DNA from: Candidatus Vesicomyidisocius sp. Pext_18_S21
GTDB lineage: Bacteria; Pseudomonadota; Gammaproteobacteria; PS1; Pseudothioglobaceae
Length of the DNA: 64,000 bases
Direction of reading: 5' to 3'
Assembly (NCBI GenBank): GCA_021730165.1
Contig: CP072535.1
Location: forward strand, 372,001 to 436,000
A model generated the notes under the pieces. That model worked only from the letters and a program-made list of their open reading frames with translations, did not search any database and had not been told where the DNA came from. Of the stretch, positions 23,644 through 31,182 are shown piece after piece (the stretch's first letter is position 1; each line of letters starts with the position of its first letter). The position numbers and the translations under genes are program-made.

Positions 23644-24491
23644 TGAAGTTGTGCTATCAAAATATTCAAATAATTGATCTTGTTAACGATTGGCACAAGC
23701 AAGATAAAATTATTGCATTTATTCCTACGATGGGAGGGTTGCATCAAGGACATTTATCATTAATTGATATTGCTAAACAAAAAGCCGATAAAGTTATTGT
23801 TAGTATTTTTGTTAATCCAGCTCAATTTGATAAAAATGAAGATTTAGATAGGTATCCACGTTCACTTAATGCTGATTTAGTAGAATTAGAGGAAAATGTT
23901 GATAGTGTTTTTATTCCAAATGTTAAACAAATTTATCCTAATGGCATCAGTAAATATGTTGATGTTGGCATGATTGGACGCATTTTATGCGGTAAAACTA
24001 GACCCTATTTTTTTAATGGGATGATACAGGTTGTGGAAATATTATTTAAAATTGTACGACCTAATGTTGCAATTTTTGGTCAAAAAGATTATCAGCAATT
24101 ATTAGTTATTAAACAAATGGTTAAAAATTTATCATTGGATATATATATAGAATCTGGTGAAATAATTAGAGAAAAAAGTGGTTTAGCAATGAGTACTAGA
24201 AATCAGTATTTATCTGAAAATGATGCTAAAATCGCTGCTAATTTGTACAGGATATTAACCTATGTTAAGCATGAGGTTTTACAAAATAAAAAAATTGATG
24301 TGGTAAAGAAAATGGCAGAATTTGACTTAAAACAGTATTTTAAATTGGATTATCTTGAAGTATTAGATGCAAATACCCTTAAACAAATTACTGATAATAC
24401 ATGTCAAATTATTATATTATCTGCAGTATTTCTAGGTTCTGTACGACTCATTGACAATATAATTTTCTTAAAAAGGAATAACTATGTTTAA
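23643..24491 (+). CDS. panC: Pantoate-beta-alanine ligase
   Basis: This 282-residue nucleotidyltransferase-fold enzyme makes pantothenate. It carries the HIGH-like PTMGGLHQGHLSLI, FVNPAQFDKNEDLDRYPRS, FGQKDYQQLLVIKQM and the KMSKS-like AMSTRNQYLS. Its ATG overlaps the panB stop, and its end overlaps nfuA by 8 bases. Confidence 0.97.
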   Translation: MKLCYQNIQIIDLVNDWHKQDKIIAFIPTMGGLHQGHLSLIDIAKQKADKVIVSIFVNPAQFDKNEDLDRYPRSLNADLVELEENVDSVFIPNVKQIYPNGISKYVDVGMIGRILCGKTRPYFFNGMIQVVEILFKIVRPNVAIFGQKDYQQLLVIKQMVKNLSLDIYIESGEIIREKSGLAMSTRNQYLSENDAKIAANLYRILTYVKHEVLQNKKIDVVKKMAEFDLKQYFKLDYLEVLDANTLKQITDNTCQIIILSAVFLGSVRLIDNIIFLKRNNYV

Positions 24492-25062
24492 TATTACTGA
24501 TAAAGCAAAAGTTTATATGGCTGATTTATTTGCTCAACAAGATGAAAAAGACCTTGGCTTAAAGGTAGATGTTGAAAAGGCAGGCACACCTGCTGCTACA
24601 GTTATTTTTAATTTTTGCTTTCCTAGAGAGTTGAGTAAAACGTATCAAAAATTTGAATATGAAGGGTTTCATGTCTATATTGATAAGCTAAATTTTGTAT
24701 ATTTAAAAGACTCAGAAGTTGCATTAAAGGATTCAAGCGTTGGTAAGAAGTTAATTATTACAGCTCCTAATGCCAAAGGCGAAGAGCCAAAAGAAGATGC
24801 GTCTCTTGAAGAGAAAATAAAATACGTTATTGCTGCTGATATTACTCCTGGGCTTGCCTCTCATGGTGGTTTTGTTGAACTAGTTGAGATTACTAAGCAA
24901 ATAGATGTTATTCTTAATTTTGGTGGTGGTTGCCAGGGATGTTCATCGGTTAAATCTACTTTAGAACAAGGTGTTGAGGCTCAACTTAAATCACGCTTTC
25001 CAGAAATTAAATCTGTACGTGATGTTACAGACCATGCAAATACTGATAATGCTTATATGTAA
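24484..25062 (+). CDS. nfuA: Fe/S biogenesis protein NfuA
   Basis: This 192-residue protein has an N-terminal degenerate A-type carrier domain (1-95, without the A-type cysteines) and a C-terminal Nfu domain. The cluster-binding CxxC is in FGGGCQGCSSVKSTLEQGVE (about 157-160). It delivers [4Fe-4S] clusters to apo-proteins, of which this window has several (NadA, ThiC, QueE). The start overlaps the end of panC, and an AAGGA site precedes it. Confidence 0.93.
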   Translation: MFNITDKAKVYMADLFAQQDEKDLGLKVDVEKAGTPAATVIFNFCFPRELSKTYQKFEYEGFHVYIDKLNFVYLKDSEVALKDSSVGKKLIITAPNAKGEEPKEDASLEEKIKYVIAADITPGLASHGGFVELVEITKQIDVILNFGGGCQGCSSVKSTLEQGVEAQLKSRFPEIKSVRDVTDHANTDNAYM

Positions 25063-25100
25063 GTAATATTTTATTGGGTTAATAATGTAGTGTAAACTTA

Positions 25101-25616
25101 ATGGTTATGATTACTATCATTGATGCTAGTATTAAAGAGCGTAGAGACGCTAAAGCAGCGCATGAATTATTTACTATTAATACGGTTATTATCCATCTAT
25201 TTTTTACCTTGGGTTTGATTAAATTACTCAATATTGACATGAATAGTGCAATTTATTTGTCTATTTTAATTTCATTTATTATTATTATCTATACTTATTT
25301 TCGAACTAAAAAAGCTAAAAGTAATGATGCGTATCTAGTTTATTTACACTGGCAGCTTTCACTTAATCGTTACAAATTACTTATTAGTGCTTATGTTTTT
25401 TATTTTTTAGTTACTTCACTAGGGTTGATTATTTCAACAGATGTACCTGTAAGTATGGATGGCATAAGAATTATTGATTCAATTTTGAGTTTATTGGGCA
25501 TAGTGCCATTATTTTTTTGTATTTTACTATCTGTTGTATTAGGTTCTGGTTCAATGTTTAATGCTGGTCGTAGTGAAATTAATCAAAAATTAGTACAAAA
25601 ATATCCTAAAAGTTAG
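25101..25616 (+). CDS. Uncharacterised inner-membrane protein, four predicted helices
   Basis: This 171-residue protein has hydrophobic spans at about 26-44, 48-66, 90-110 and 125-150. A short N-terminal cytosolic segment is rich in charge (DASIKERRDAKAAHEL). I do not recognise the family. Its stop codon overlaps the GTG start of thiL by one base, so it is translated with thiL. The usual thiL neighbour pgpA does not resemble it. An alternative start is the third codon (ATG). Confidence 0.75.
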   Translation: MVMITIIDASIKERRDAKAAHELFTINTVIIHLFFTLGLIKLLNIDMNSAIYLSILISFIIIIYTYFRTKKAKSNDAYLVYLHWQLSLNRYKLLISAYVFYFLVTSLGLIISTDVPVSMDGIRIIDSILSLLGIVPLFFCILLSVVLGSGSMFNAGRSEINQKLVQKYPKS

Positions 25617-26545
25617 TGAATGAGTTTTCTTTAATTGAAACTTATTTTAATTGGGGTGGTTCGAGTTTATCTAATTTAGGGATTGGTGATGATTGTGCTG
25701 TGATTAATATAGATCCTAATTATCAATTAGTAACTAGTGTTGATACTTTGATTGAAGGCGTGCATTTTCCTTTAAATACTAGTGCAAGTGATATTGCCTA
25801 TAAATCTTTGGCAGTTAATTTAAGTGATTTAGCAGCAATGGGTGCAAGTGTAAAATATTTTACACTTGCACTAACATTGCCAAATATTAACAATAAATGG
25901 CTTAGTCAATTTTCTGCTTCACTTAAATCATTATCAGATGAATTTGGTATTATATTGGTTGGTGGGGATACTACAAAAGGTACTCTAAGTATTACTATTA
26001 ATGTAACTGGTGTAGTTGAAAAAGATAAAGCATTACTACGTTCATCCGCCCAAGTGGGAGATTTAATCTTTGTGTCTAATACGATTAGTGATGCGGCTTA
26101 TGCTTGGAAGCAATTACAGAATAATCAAATACCTTCTGAATATGCGATTAACCGCTTTAATCGACCAAAGCCACAATTAGTTTTAGGACGACAGTTATCA
26201 ACTATTGCTAACGCTTGTATTGATATTTCTGATGGTTTAGAACAAGATTTAACGCATATTCTTACTTGTTCTAATGTAGGCGCGAGTATCAATATTGATG
26301 ATATTCCATTGACTAATGAGGTTAAAACTTATATTGCAAAAACTAATGATTGGTGTTTGGTTCTGGCAGGTGGCGATGATTATGAATTATGTTTTACTGT
26401 ACCAGTTAAAAATATGAATTTACTAAAAAACCTACAAAGTAAAAATAATGTTACAGTTACTCATATTGGTATTATTAATGATTCTATGATATTAACTAAA
26501 ATTGGAAATTTTGATAAGCAATGTTGTTTTTATCAGCATTTCTAG
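25616..26545 (+). CDS. thiL: Thiamine-monophosphate kinase
   Basis: This 309-residue PurM/ThiL-fold kinase makes thiamine diphosphate. It carries IGDDCAVI, TSVDTLIEGVHFP, AVNLSDLAAMGA, GGDTTKG, DISDGLEQDL and GGDDYELCF. It starts at a GTG that overlaps the previous stop. It is the last gene of the plus-strand run that begins at obgE. A 30-bp perfect palindrome lies inside the coding region, reported separately. Confidence 0.97.
   Translation: MNEFSLIETYFNWGGSSLSNLGIGDDCAVINIDPNYQLVTSVDTLIEGVHFPLNTSASDIAYKSLAVNLSDLAAMGASVKYFTLALTLPNINNKWLSQFSASLKSLSDEFGIILVGGDTTKGTLSITINVTGVVEKDKALLRSSAQVGDLIFVSNTISDAAYAWKQLQNNQIPSEYAINRFNRPKPQLVLGRQLSTIANACIDISDGLEQDLTHILTCSNVGASINIDDIPLTNEVKTYIAKTNDWCLVLAGGDDYELCFTVPVKNMNLLKNLQSKNNVTVTHIGIINDSMILTKIGNFDKQCCFYQHF
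25842..25871. repeat. 30-bp perfect palindrome inside thiL
   Basis: Two 15-base arms meet without a loop (GTGCAAGTGTAAAAT and its reverse complement). The sequence encodes part of GASVKYFTLAL, just after the SDLAAMG motif. It is unusually long for a chance event in coding DNA. Confidence 0.9.
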
Positions 26546-26579
26546 TTAGTGAATAGATATTTTTTGCGTAAAATATATT

Positions 26580-26990
26580 TTAAACTTCTTTTTTTTCTGC
26601 AATAGTTTTACAATCAATACATTCATCAGCAGTAGGACGTGCTTCTAGTCGCATTAAGGAAATTTCAGCACCGCATGTTTTACAAAAACCATAATCTCCT
26701 AGTTCAATAATATGCAAAGTTTTGTCAATTTTTCCAATCAGTTTTCTTTCACGATCACGTGTCCTTAATTCTAAAGCAAACTCTTCTTCAAGAGTAGCTC
26801 TGTCGTTAATATCAGCAACTTGGTTTGAATCTTCTTGGATATGATTAATAGTTGATTCAGCATCATCAACTAACTGTTCTCTCCATGCGTTTAATTTATT
26901 TTTAAAATGTTCAAGTTGAGTATTATTCATAAACTTTTCATTTTTCTTAGGTTGATAATCAAGAATTTCTTGATAAATTGGTTGTGACAT
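26580..26990 (-). CDS. dksA: RNA polymerase-binding transcription factor DksA
   Basis: This 136-residue protein has a coiled-coil domain (about 25-100) with the tip residues DRATLEEEF, followed by a C4 zinc finger (CKTCG at about 107 and CIDC at about 126) and RLEARPTADECIDCKT. It enters the RNA polymerase secondary channel and, with ppGpp, adjusts rRNA promoters. The N-terminal 20 residues are a little shorter than in E. coli. Confidence 0.96.
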   Translation of the reverse strand: MSQPIYQEILDYQPKKNEKFMNNTQLEHFKNKLNAWREQLVDDAESTINHIQEDSNQVADINDRATLEEEFALELRTRDRERKLIGKIDKTLHIIELGDYGFCKTCGAEISLMRLEARPTADECIDCKTIAEKKEV

Positions 26991-27080
26991 AATAACTAGG
27001 TTAATTAAAAATAGTATGTTTATACCTAAACTACCTTAAAATAGCAATTTATTTTTTATATTTTTTATATTAAATTTTTT

Positions 27081-27842
27081 ATGGCATTAGAAGCATTAAT
27101 CTTTGATGTTGACGGAACTCTTGCAAATACTGAACGTGATGGACATTTGAAGGCCTTTAATTTAGCGTTTAAGGAATTAGACTTAAATTGGCATTGGTCA
27201 AATAAAATTTATCATGAGCTACTTAATGTAACAGGAGGAAAACTGCGGATTAAGTATTATTTAACAAAATACAACCCAACATTTGAGCATCAATATTTGG
27301 ATGATTTTATCGACTCTATTCACCAGCTAAAGACTAAAATTTATGTGCGTTTAATGGGTCAAGGTGTAGTACCTTTACGGATAGGAGTTAAACGTTTGTT
27401 TAATGAGGCAAGAAAAGCCAATCTAAGATTGGCAATTGCCACAACGACAACGTCTATTAATGTTGATGCTTTGATTACAAGTACATTAGGATCTGAGTCA
27501 TTAGATTGGTTTGAGATTATTGGTTCTGGTAATATTGTGTCAAAGTTGAAGCCAGCTGGTGATATTTATACTTATGTATTAAAGCATATGAGATTGGATC
27601 CTACAAAATGTTTGGCTTTTGAAGATTCACATAATGGTATTATCTCAGCTACCGATGCGGGGTTAAAAACTTTGATTACTATTAATGAATATACCAAGTC
27701 GCATCGTTTTGATGGTGCTGTAGTGGTGCTTAATCATTTAGGCGAGTCTAATGTACCGTTTCAGTTAATTAAGGGCGATAAAACTAATGCAACTTATGTT
27801 AGTATTGATTATTTAAAGGAACTCTATGCAAAATATTGTTAG
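27081..27842 (+). CDS. HAD-superfamily phosphatase, CbbY-like
   Basis: This 253-residue protein carries HAD motif I DVDGT (with DVDGTLANTERDGH), motif II in IATTTTSIN, the motif III Lys in SKLKP, and motif IV FEDSHNGI. The overall pattern is that of CbbY, which removes inhibitory sugar bisphosphates such as xylulose-1,5-bisphosphate near RuBisCO. That role is inferred by similarity. No Calvin-cycle gene lies in this window. The ilvA remnant starts inside its last codons. Confidence 0.88.
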   Translation: MALEALIFDVDGTLANTERDGHLKAFNLAFKELDLNWHWSNKIYHELLNVTGGKLRIKYYLTKYNPTFEHQYLDDFIDSIHQLKTKIYVRLMGQGVVPLRIGVKRLFNEARKANLRLAIATTTTSINVDALITSTLGSESLDWFEIIGSGNIVSKLKPAGDIYTYVLKHMRLDPTKCLAFEDSHNGIISATDAGLKTLITINEYTKSHRFDGAVVVLNHLGESNVPFQLIKGDKTNATYVSIDYLKELYAKYC

Positions 27843-28542
27843 TCGTATTAAACGAGATGTTGTTAATGAGTTTGTTAGAAAAACTCAATTAGAATTTGCC
27901 AGTCAAATTAGTATACATTTAGATAATAAAATTTATTTAAAACGTGAAGATTTAACCCCTGTACATTCTTTTAAATTACGCGGTGCTTATCATAAGATTC
28001 GATAATTATCTAAAGGTGTGATTACTTGTTCAGATGGAAATATCATGTACAAGGTGTTGCTTTTTCTGCAAAAAAAATTAGGTATTTATGCTGTTATTGT
28101 TATGCCTAAAATTACTTCAAAAATTAAAGTTGACTCGGTTAAATCTTTAGGTGTAGAAGTTATTTTATTTGGAAATAGCTATGATGTGGCTTATGATTTT
28201 TCTCAAAATATCCCCAAGGAAAAAGGGTATACATTTATTCACGCATTTGATGATCTTGATGTTATTGTTGGATAGGGAGCGATTGCTTATGAACTTTTGG
28301 AGCAATTGAACGATATTGGTTATATTTTTGTTCCAGTTGGCGGCGGCGGTTTAATTACGGGTATTGCTAGTGTGATTAAAACACAGCGACCAAAGATTAA
28401 AATTATTGGTATTGAGTCTATTGGTTCTGATGCATTTACACATTTAATTACTAGTAATATACATGCTGTTTTAGACGAGGTAGATGTTTTTGCTGAGGGT
28501 GTCGCGGTTAAGAAAGTTGGCTTTGAACAAATTTTTAGATAA
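27826..28542 (+). pseudogene. ilvA: Threonine deaminase, broken and truncated
   Basis: The N-terminal frame reads KREDLTPVHSFKLRGAYHKIR, including the PLP lysine, and then meets TAA at about 28003. Two compensating frameshifts follow (near 28040 and in the A run near 28075). The frame then continues through VIVMPKITSKIKVDSVKSLG to a TAG at 28273, where relatives have Gln (GQGAIAYEL). The PLP-phosphate loop PVGGGGLITG survives. Homology stops at [11 protein letters not shown], so the C-terminal third of the catalytic domain and the ACT domains are gone. The original start at 27826 overlaps the end of the HAD gene. Confidence 0.92.
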
Positions 28543-28572
28543 GCGAATACTATTTAAATAGTAAATATGCTA

Positions 28573-28601
28573 AAATAATGCAGTTTTTAACTGCATTATT
28601 T
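28573..28601. promoter_or_regulatory. 13-bp perfect hairpin just upstream of icd
   Basis: A 13-base stem (AAATAATGCAGTT and its reverse complement) closes on a TTT loop and ends 9 bases before the icd ATG. It contains the in-frame upstream ATG at 28578, which argues against that start. No Shine-Dalgarno sequence is visible. It may be a terminator for the ilvA ruin or a leader element of icd. Confidence 0.55.
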
Positions 28602-28610
28602 ATCCTACTT

Positions 28611-29861
28611 ATGATTTATCAACACATTCAAATACCTCAAAAAGGTGAAAAAATTAGCTTTGAAAAAGGAGTTATTAAAGTACCAAATTATCCAATTATT
28701 ACTTATATTGAAGGTGATGGTATCGGTGTAGATGTATCACCAGTGATGAGAAAAGTGATTGATGCTATTGTTGCTAAAGTATATAAAGGTTCAAAAGCAA
28801 TTCAATGGATGAATATTTATGCAGGAAAAAAAGCAAATGATATTTATGGTGAGTATTTACCACAAGAAACTTTAGATGCTATAAAGGAATTTTCAATTTC
28901 TATTAAGGGTCCGTTAACCACCCCGGTTGGTGGTGGCGTTCGTTCTTTAAATGTAGCTATTCGTCAAATATTAGATTTATTTATTTGTCAACGTCCAGTT
29001 AAGTATCTTAAAGGTACTCCATCACCAGTCAAAGCCCCTGAAAAGGTTGATATGGTTATTTTTAGAGAAAACTCTGAGGATATTTATGCAGGTATTGAGT
29101 ATCAGGCAGGCACTACTGAGGTAAAAAAAGTTATTGATTTTTTACAATATGAAATGGGTACGAAAAAGATTCGTTTTCCTAATACTTCAGGAATTGGCAT
29201 TAAACCAGTTTCTAAAGAGGGTACAGAACGTCTAGTACGTGCAGCTATTCAATATGCTATTAATAATAATAAAGATTCAGTAACTTTAGTACACAAAGGT
29301 AATATTATGAAATTTACCGAAGGTAGTTTTAGAAATTGGAGTTATCAATTAGCGTGTGATGAATTTGGTGCAACTACCTTTGGTGATGGTCCGTGGAAGT
29401 CGTTTAAAAATCCAAATACAGGTATGGTAATTATAATTAAAGATGTTATTGCAGACTCTTTTTTGCAACAAATTCTTTTACGTCCTGAGGAATATTCAGT
29501 CATTGCTACACTTAACTTAAATGGTGATTATATTTCAGATGCATTAGCTGCTCAAGTGGGTGGTATTGGCATTGTACCAAGTGCTAATCTTTCAGATACG
29601 ATAGCGGTATTTGAAGCAACACATGGTACAGCGCCAAAGTATGCAGAACTTAATAAAGTTAATCCAGGTTCAATTATTCTTTCAGCAGGAATGATGCTTA
29701 GACACATAGGTTGGATGCAAGCGGCCGATATGGTTTTAGAGGCAATGTCTAATGTTATTCAAAATAAAACTGTAACTTATGATTTAGAAAGACTTATGGA
29801 TGATGCAACACTGTTATCATGCTCTGAGTTTGGGGATGCACTCATTGAGTATATATCATAA
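28611..29861 (+). CDS. icd: NADP-dependent isocitrate dehydrogenase
   Basis: The ATG at 28611 gives [17 protein letters not shown], aligning with the E. coli start. The longer frame from 28578 is rejected. The product is about 416 residues. The substrate loop SLNVAIRQ, the phosphorylatable Ser region [38 protein letters not shown] and [17 protein letters not shown] are conserved. It decarboxylates isocitrate to 2-oxoglutarate. In related symbionts it works in an incomplete TCA cycle, mainly for glutamate supply (from memory). Confidence 0.97.
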   Translation: MIYQHIQIPQKGEKISFEKGVIKVPNYPIITYIEGDGIGVDVSPVMRKVIDAIVAKVYKGSKAIQWMNIYAGKKANDIYGEYLPQETLDAIKEFSISIKGPLTTPVGGGVRSLNVAIRQILDLFICQRPVKYLKGTPSPVKAPEKVDMVIFRENSEDIYAGIEYQAGTTEVKKVIDFLQYEMGTKKIRFPNTSGIGIKPVSKEGTERLVRAAIQYAINNNKDSVTLVHKGNIMKFTEGSFRNWSYQLACDEFGATTFGDGPWKSFKNPNTGMVIIIKDVIADSFLQQILLRPEEYSVIATLNLNGDYISDALAAQVGGIGIVPSANLSDTIAVFEATHGTAPKYAELNKVNPGSIILSAGMMLRHIGWMQAADMVLEAMSNVIQNKTVTYDLERLMDDATLLSCSEFGDALIEYIS

Positions 29862-29969
29862 AATTATTGTTTATTAATAAATTTACCATATTTTCTAATT
29901 ATGTATTAATCGTTCGAATGGATATTAATTTACTTATTTATATTACATATATTTTTATTAGGATAAAAA

Positions 29970-30140
29970 ATGAAAAACGTAATAAAACTGCTGGTAATTA
30001 TTACAGTGGTAGTTGCCTTATTTGCATAGGTATTTTGAAATAATACAAACGGTTATGACAATAATAATAATGGCTAGGGTATTGGCAATGATCTTTCTAA
30101 TTTGAGTATTTTTTTCCATATTTTTGTAATTGGTTTTTAG
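29970..30140 (+). pseudogene. Decayed small secreted Gly/Asn-rich protein, paralogue of the gene at 30332
   Basis: An ATG at 29970 with an AGGA site opens a signal-peptide-like stretch (MKNVIKLLVIITVVVALFA). The same frame reads on through three stops (TAG, TGA, TAG). Each is one G-to-A change from Trp, and the text between them is NNTNGYDNNNNG and GIGNDLSNLS. Restoring Trp gives a FAWVFWNN...NGWGIGND pattern very like sulfur globule proteins and the intact gene 190 bp downstream. The frame ends at 30140. Confidence 0.6.
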
Positions 30141-30245
30141 TGAGATTATCTAGTGATTTTTTATTGTTCTATTTTGGTATAAATGCTTTAATAGAAAAAT
30201 GTATGATAGATATTCTATAATGTTATTATCAGTTAATATTTATCG

Positions 30246-30251
30246 TATAAT
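30246..30251 (+). promoter_or_regulatory. -10 box upstream of the sulfur-globule-like gene
   Basis: There is an exact TATAAT. A weak -35 match (TTATTA) lies about 17 bp upstream, at 30223-30228. This would give a leader of about 75 bases that contains the hairpin CTCTTA-ATAA-TAAGAG (30288-30303). Confidence 0.45.
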
Positions 30252-30331
30252 ATCTAATAGAGACAACAGAGTCTGATACTTAAAACCCTCTTAATAATAA
30301 GAGCGTTATACTTTTAAATTTGGAGATTAAT

Positions 30332-30856
30332 ATGAAAAAGATAATTGCTATTGCTACTTTAGTAGCTGCTACATCAGCATCAGCTGGCTTCTTTAACAAC
30401 AGTTCAAATAATAATGGCTACGGCTATGGTAATGGTTCAAATAATTGGGGCCCATTTGATGGCGGTTCTAACTTTGGTCCAATGAATGGAGGTTCTAATT
30501 GGGGTCCTTTTTCAGGTGGTAATAATTGGGGCCCATTTGATGGCGGTTCTAACTTTGGTCCAATGAATGGAGGTTCTAATTGGGGTCCTTTTTCGAATAA
30601 TAATGACATGAACAATGATTCTGATTGGGGTTTCCATTATAACAACAAGAATAAAACTAAAAATATTTCTAATGTAACCGCTGACGGTAAATATACAGGT
30701 ACTGCTGATGCATTTGCTAAAGGCCAAGCTGATGCATTTGCTAAAGGCCAAGCTGATGCATTTGCCAAAGCCCAAGCTGATGCATATGCTAAGGGGTACG
30801 CAGATGCTAAAGCTAATGCAACTGTTGATAGTCGCGATCAAGTGATTATTAAGTAA
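30332..30856 (+). CDS. Secreted repetitive protein, probable sulfur-globule-type structural protein
   Basis: The ATG at 30332 follows GGAG. A TTG at 30320 overlaps that site and is rejected. The product has 174 residues. The signal peptide MKKIIAIATLVAATSASA ends with an AxA cleavage site. The mature part is Gly/Asn/Ser/Phe-rich with WGPF and NFGPMNGGSN repeats (about 25-90). A basic/Asn linker follows, then a C-terminal array of an 8-residue repeat (DAFAKGQA-like, about 125-160). WGPF and GYGYGNG patterns after a signal peptide resemble sulfur globule envelope proteins of purple sulfur bacteria. The promoter, leader hairpin and terminator suggest a monocistronic, abundant transcript. The assignment is by pattern only. 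Confidence 0.6.
   Translation: MKKIIAIATLVAATSASAGFFNNSSNNNGYGYGNGSNNWGPFDGGSNFGPMNGGSNWGPFSGGNNWGPFDGGSNFGPMNGGSNWGPFSNNNDMNNDSDWGFHYNNKNKTKNISNVTADGKYTGTADAFAKGQADAFAKGQADAFAKAQADAYAKGYADAKANATVDSRDQVIIK
30440..30594 (+). repeat. 81-bp tandem duplication in the sulfur-globule-like gene
   Basis: Bases 30440-30513 recur without a mismatch at 30521-30594 (74 identical bases, period 81, 27 codons). Identity includes silent positions such as the GGGCCC block, so the duplication is recent or kept by conversion. Confidence 0.92.
30704..30799 (+). repeat. 24-bp tandem repeats encoding DAFAKGQA
   Basis: Four 24-base units start at 30704, 30728, 30752 and 30776. The first two are identical, the third and fourth diverge, and a partial fifth (GCAGATGCTAAAGC) follows. 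This is a candidate length-variable region. Confidence 0.9.
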
Positions 30857-30879
30857 GTTTTTAGTATTTAAGGATCAAT

Positions 30880-30915
30880 AAAGATCATTCTTGTGGGGAT
30901 GGTCTTTTGTGTTTG
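30880..30915 (+). terminator. Rho-independent-type terminator after the sulfur-globule-like gene
   Basis: An 11-bp stem with two G-U pairs (30880-30890 with 30897-30907) closes on TTGTGG. Its 3' arm ends in a T run and GTGTTT follows. It lies 24 bp after the stop codon. Confidence 0.6.
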
Positions 30916-31065
30916 AGTAAAGCTGTAGTAGTTTTAGAAATTTTAGTTTATCTTAAACAATTATGTTTATAATAATGGCTATTTAGGCTATGTTATTGAT
31001 TAATAACTTTTTTTAGTATAAAACCATACTAACTTAAAAAGCTATAAAAATAACTGATTTTTAGA

Positions 31066-31093
31066 TTGCTTTAGTAACCTGTATCATTATAGA
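31066..31093 (+). promoter_or_regulatory. Promoter upstream of tRNA-Asn
   Basis: TTGCTT (31066-31071), a 16-bp spacer and TATAGA (31088-31093) lie 13 bp before the mature tRNA 5' end. Confidence 0.4.
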
Positions 31094-31106
31094 TTTTATC
31101 TGTTAT

Positions 31107-31182
31107 TCCTTGATAGCTCAGTTGGTAGAGCAATGGACTGTTAATCCGTTTGTCGGTGGTTCGAGTCCACCTCGAGGAGCCA
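31107..31182 (+). tRNA. tRNA-Asn (GTT)
   Basis: The acceptor TCCTTGA pairs with TCGAGGA. The anticodon is GTT, the T-arm GGTGGTTCGAGTCCACC, the discriminator G, and CCA is encoded. Confidence 0.97.

Noticed and set aside
26551..26570. 17-base match GAATAGATATTTTTTGC shared with about 37585
   Set aside because: It is AT-rich and short. One copy lies in the Hsp20-type coding end, and there is no flanking similarity. Probably chance.
30440..30799. Tandem repeats considered as a CRISPR-like array
   Set aside because: The repeats are in frame, contiguous and without unique spacers. They are protein repeats.
30424..30841. Two minus-strand frames opposite the sulfur-globule-like gene, one proline-rich
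   Set aside because: They mirror the repeat structure of the plus-strand gene. There is no ribosome site and no independent support.
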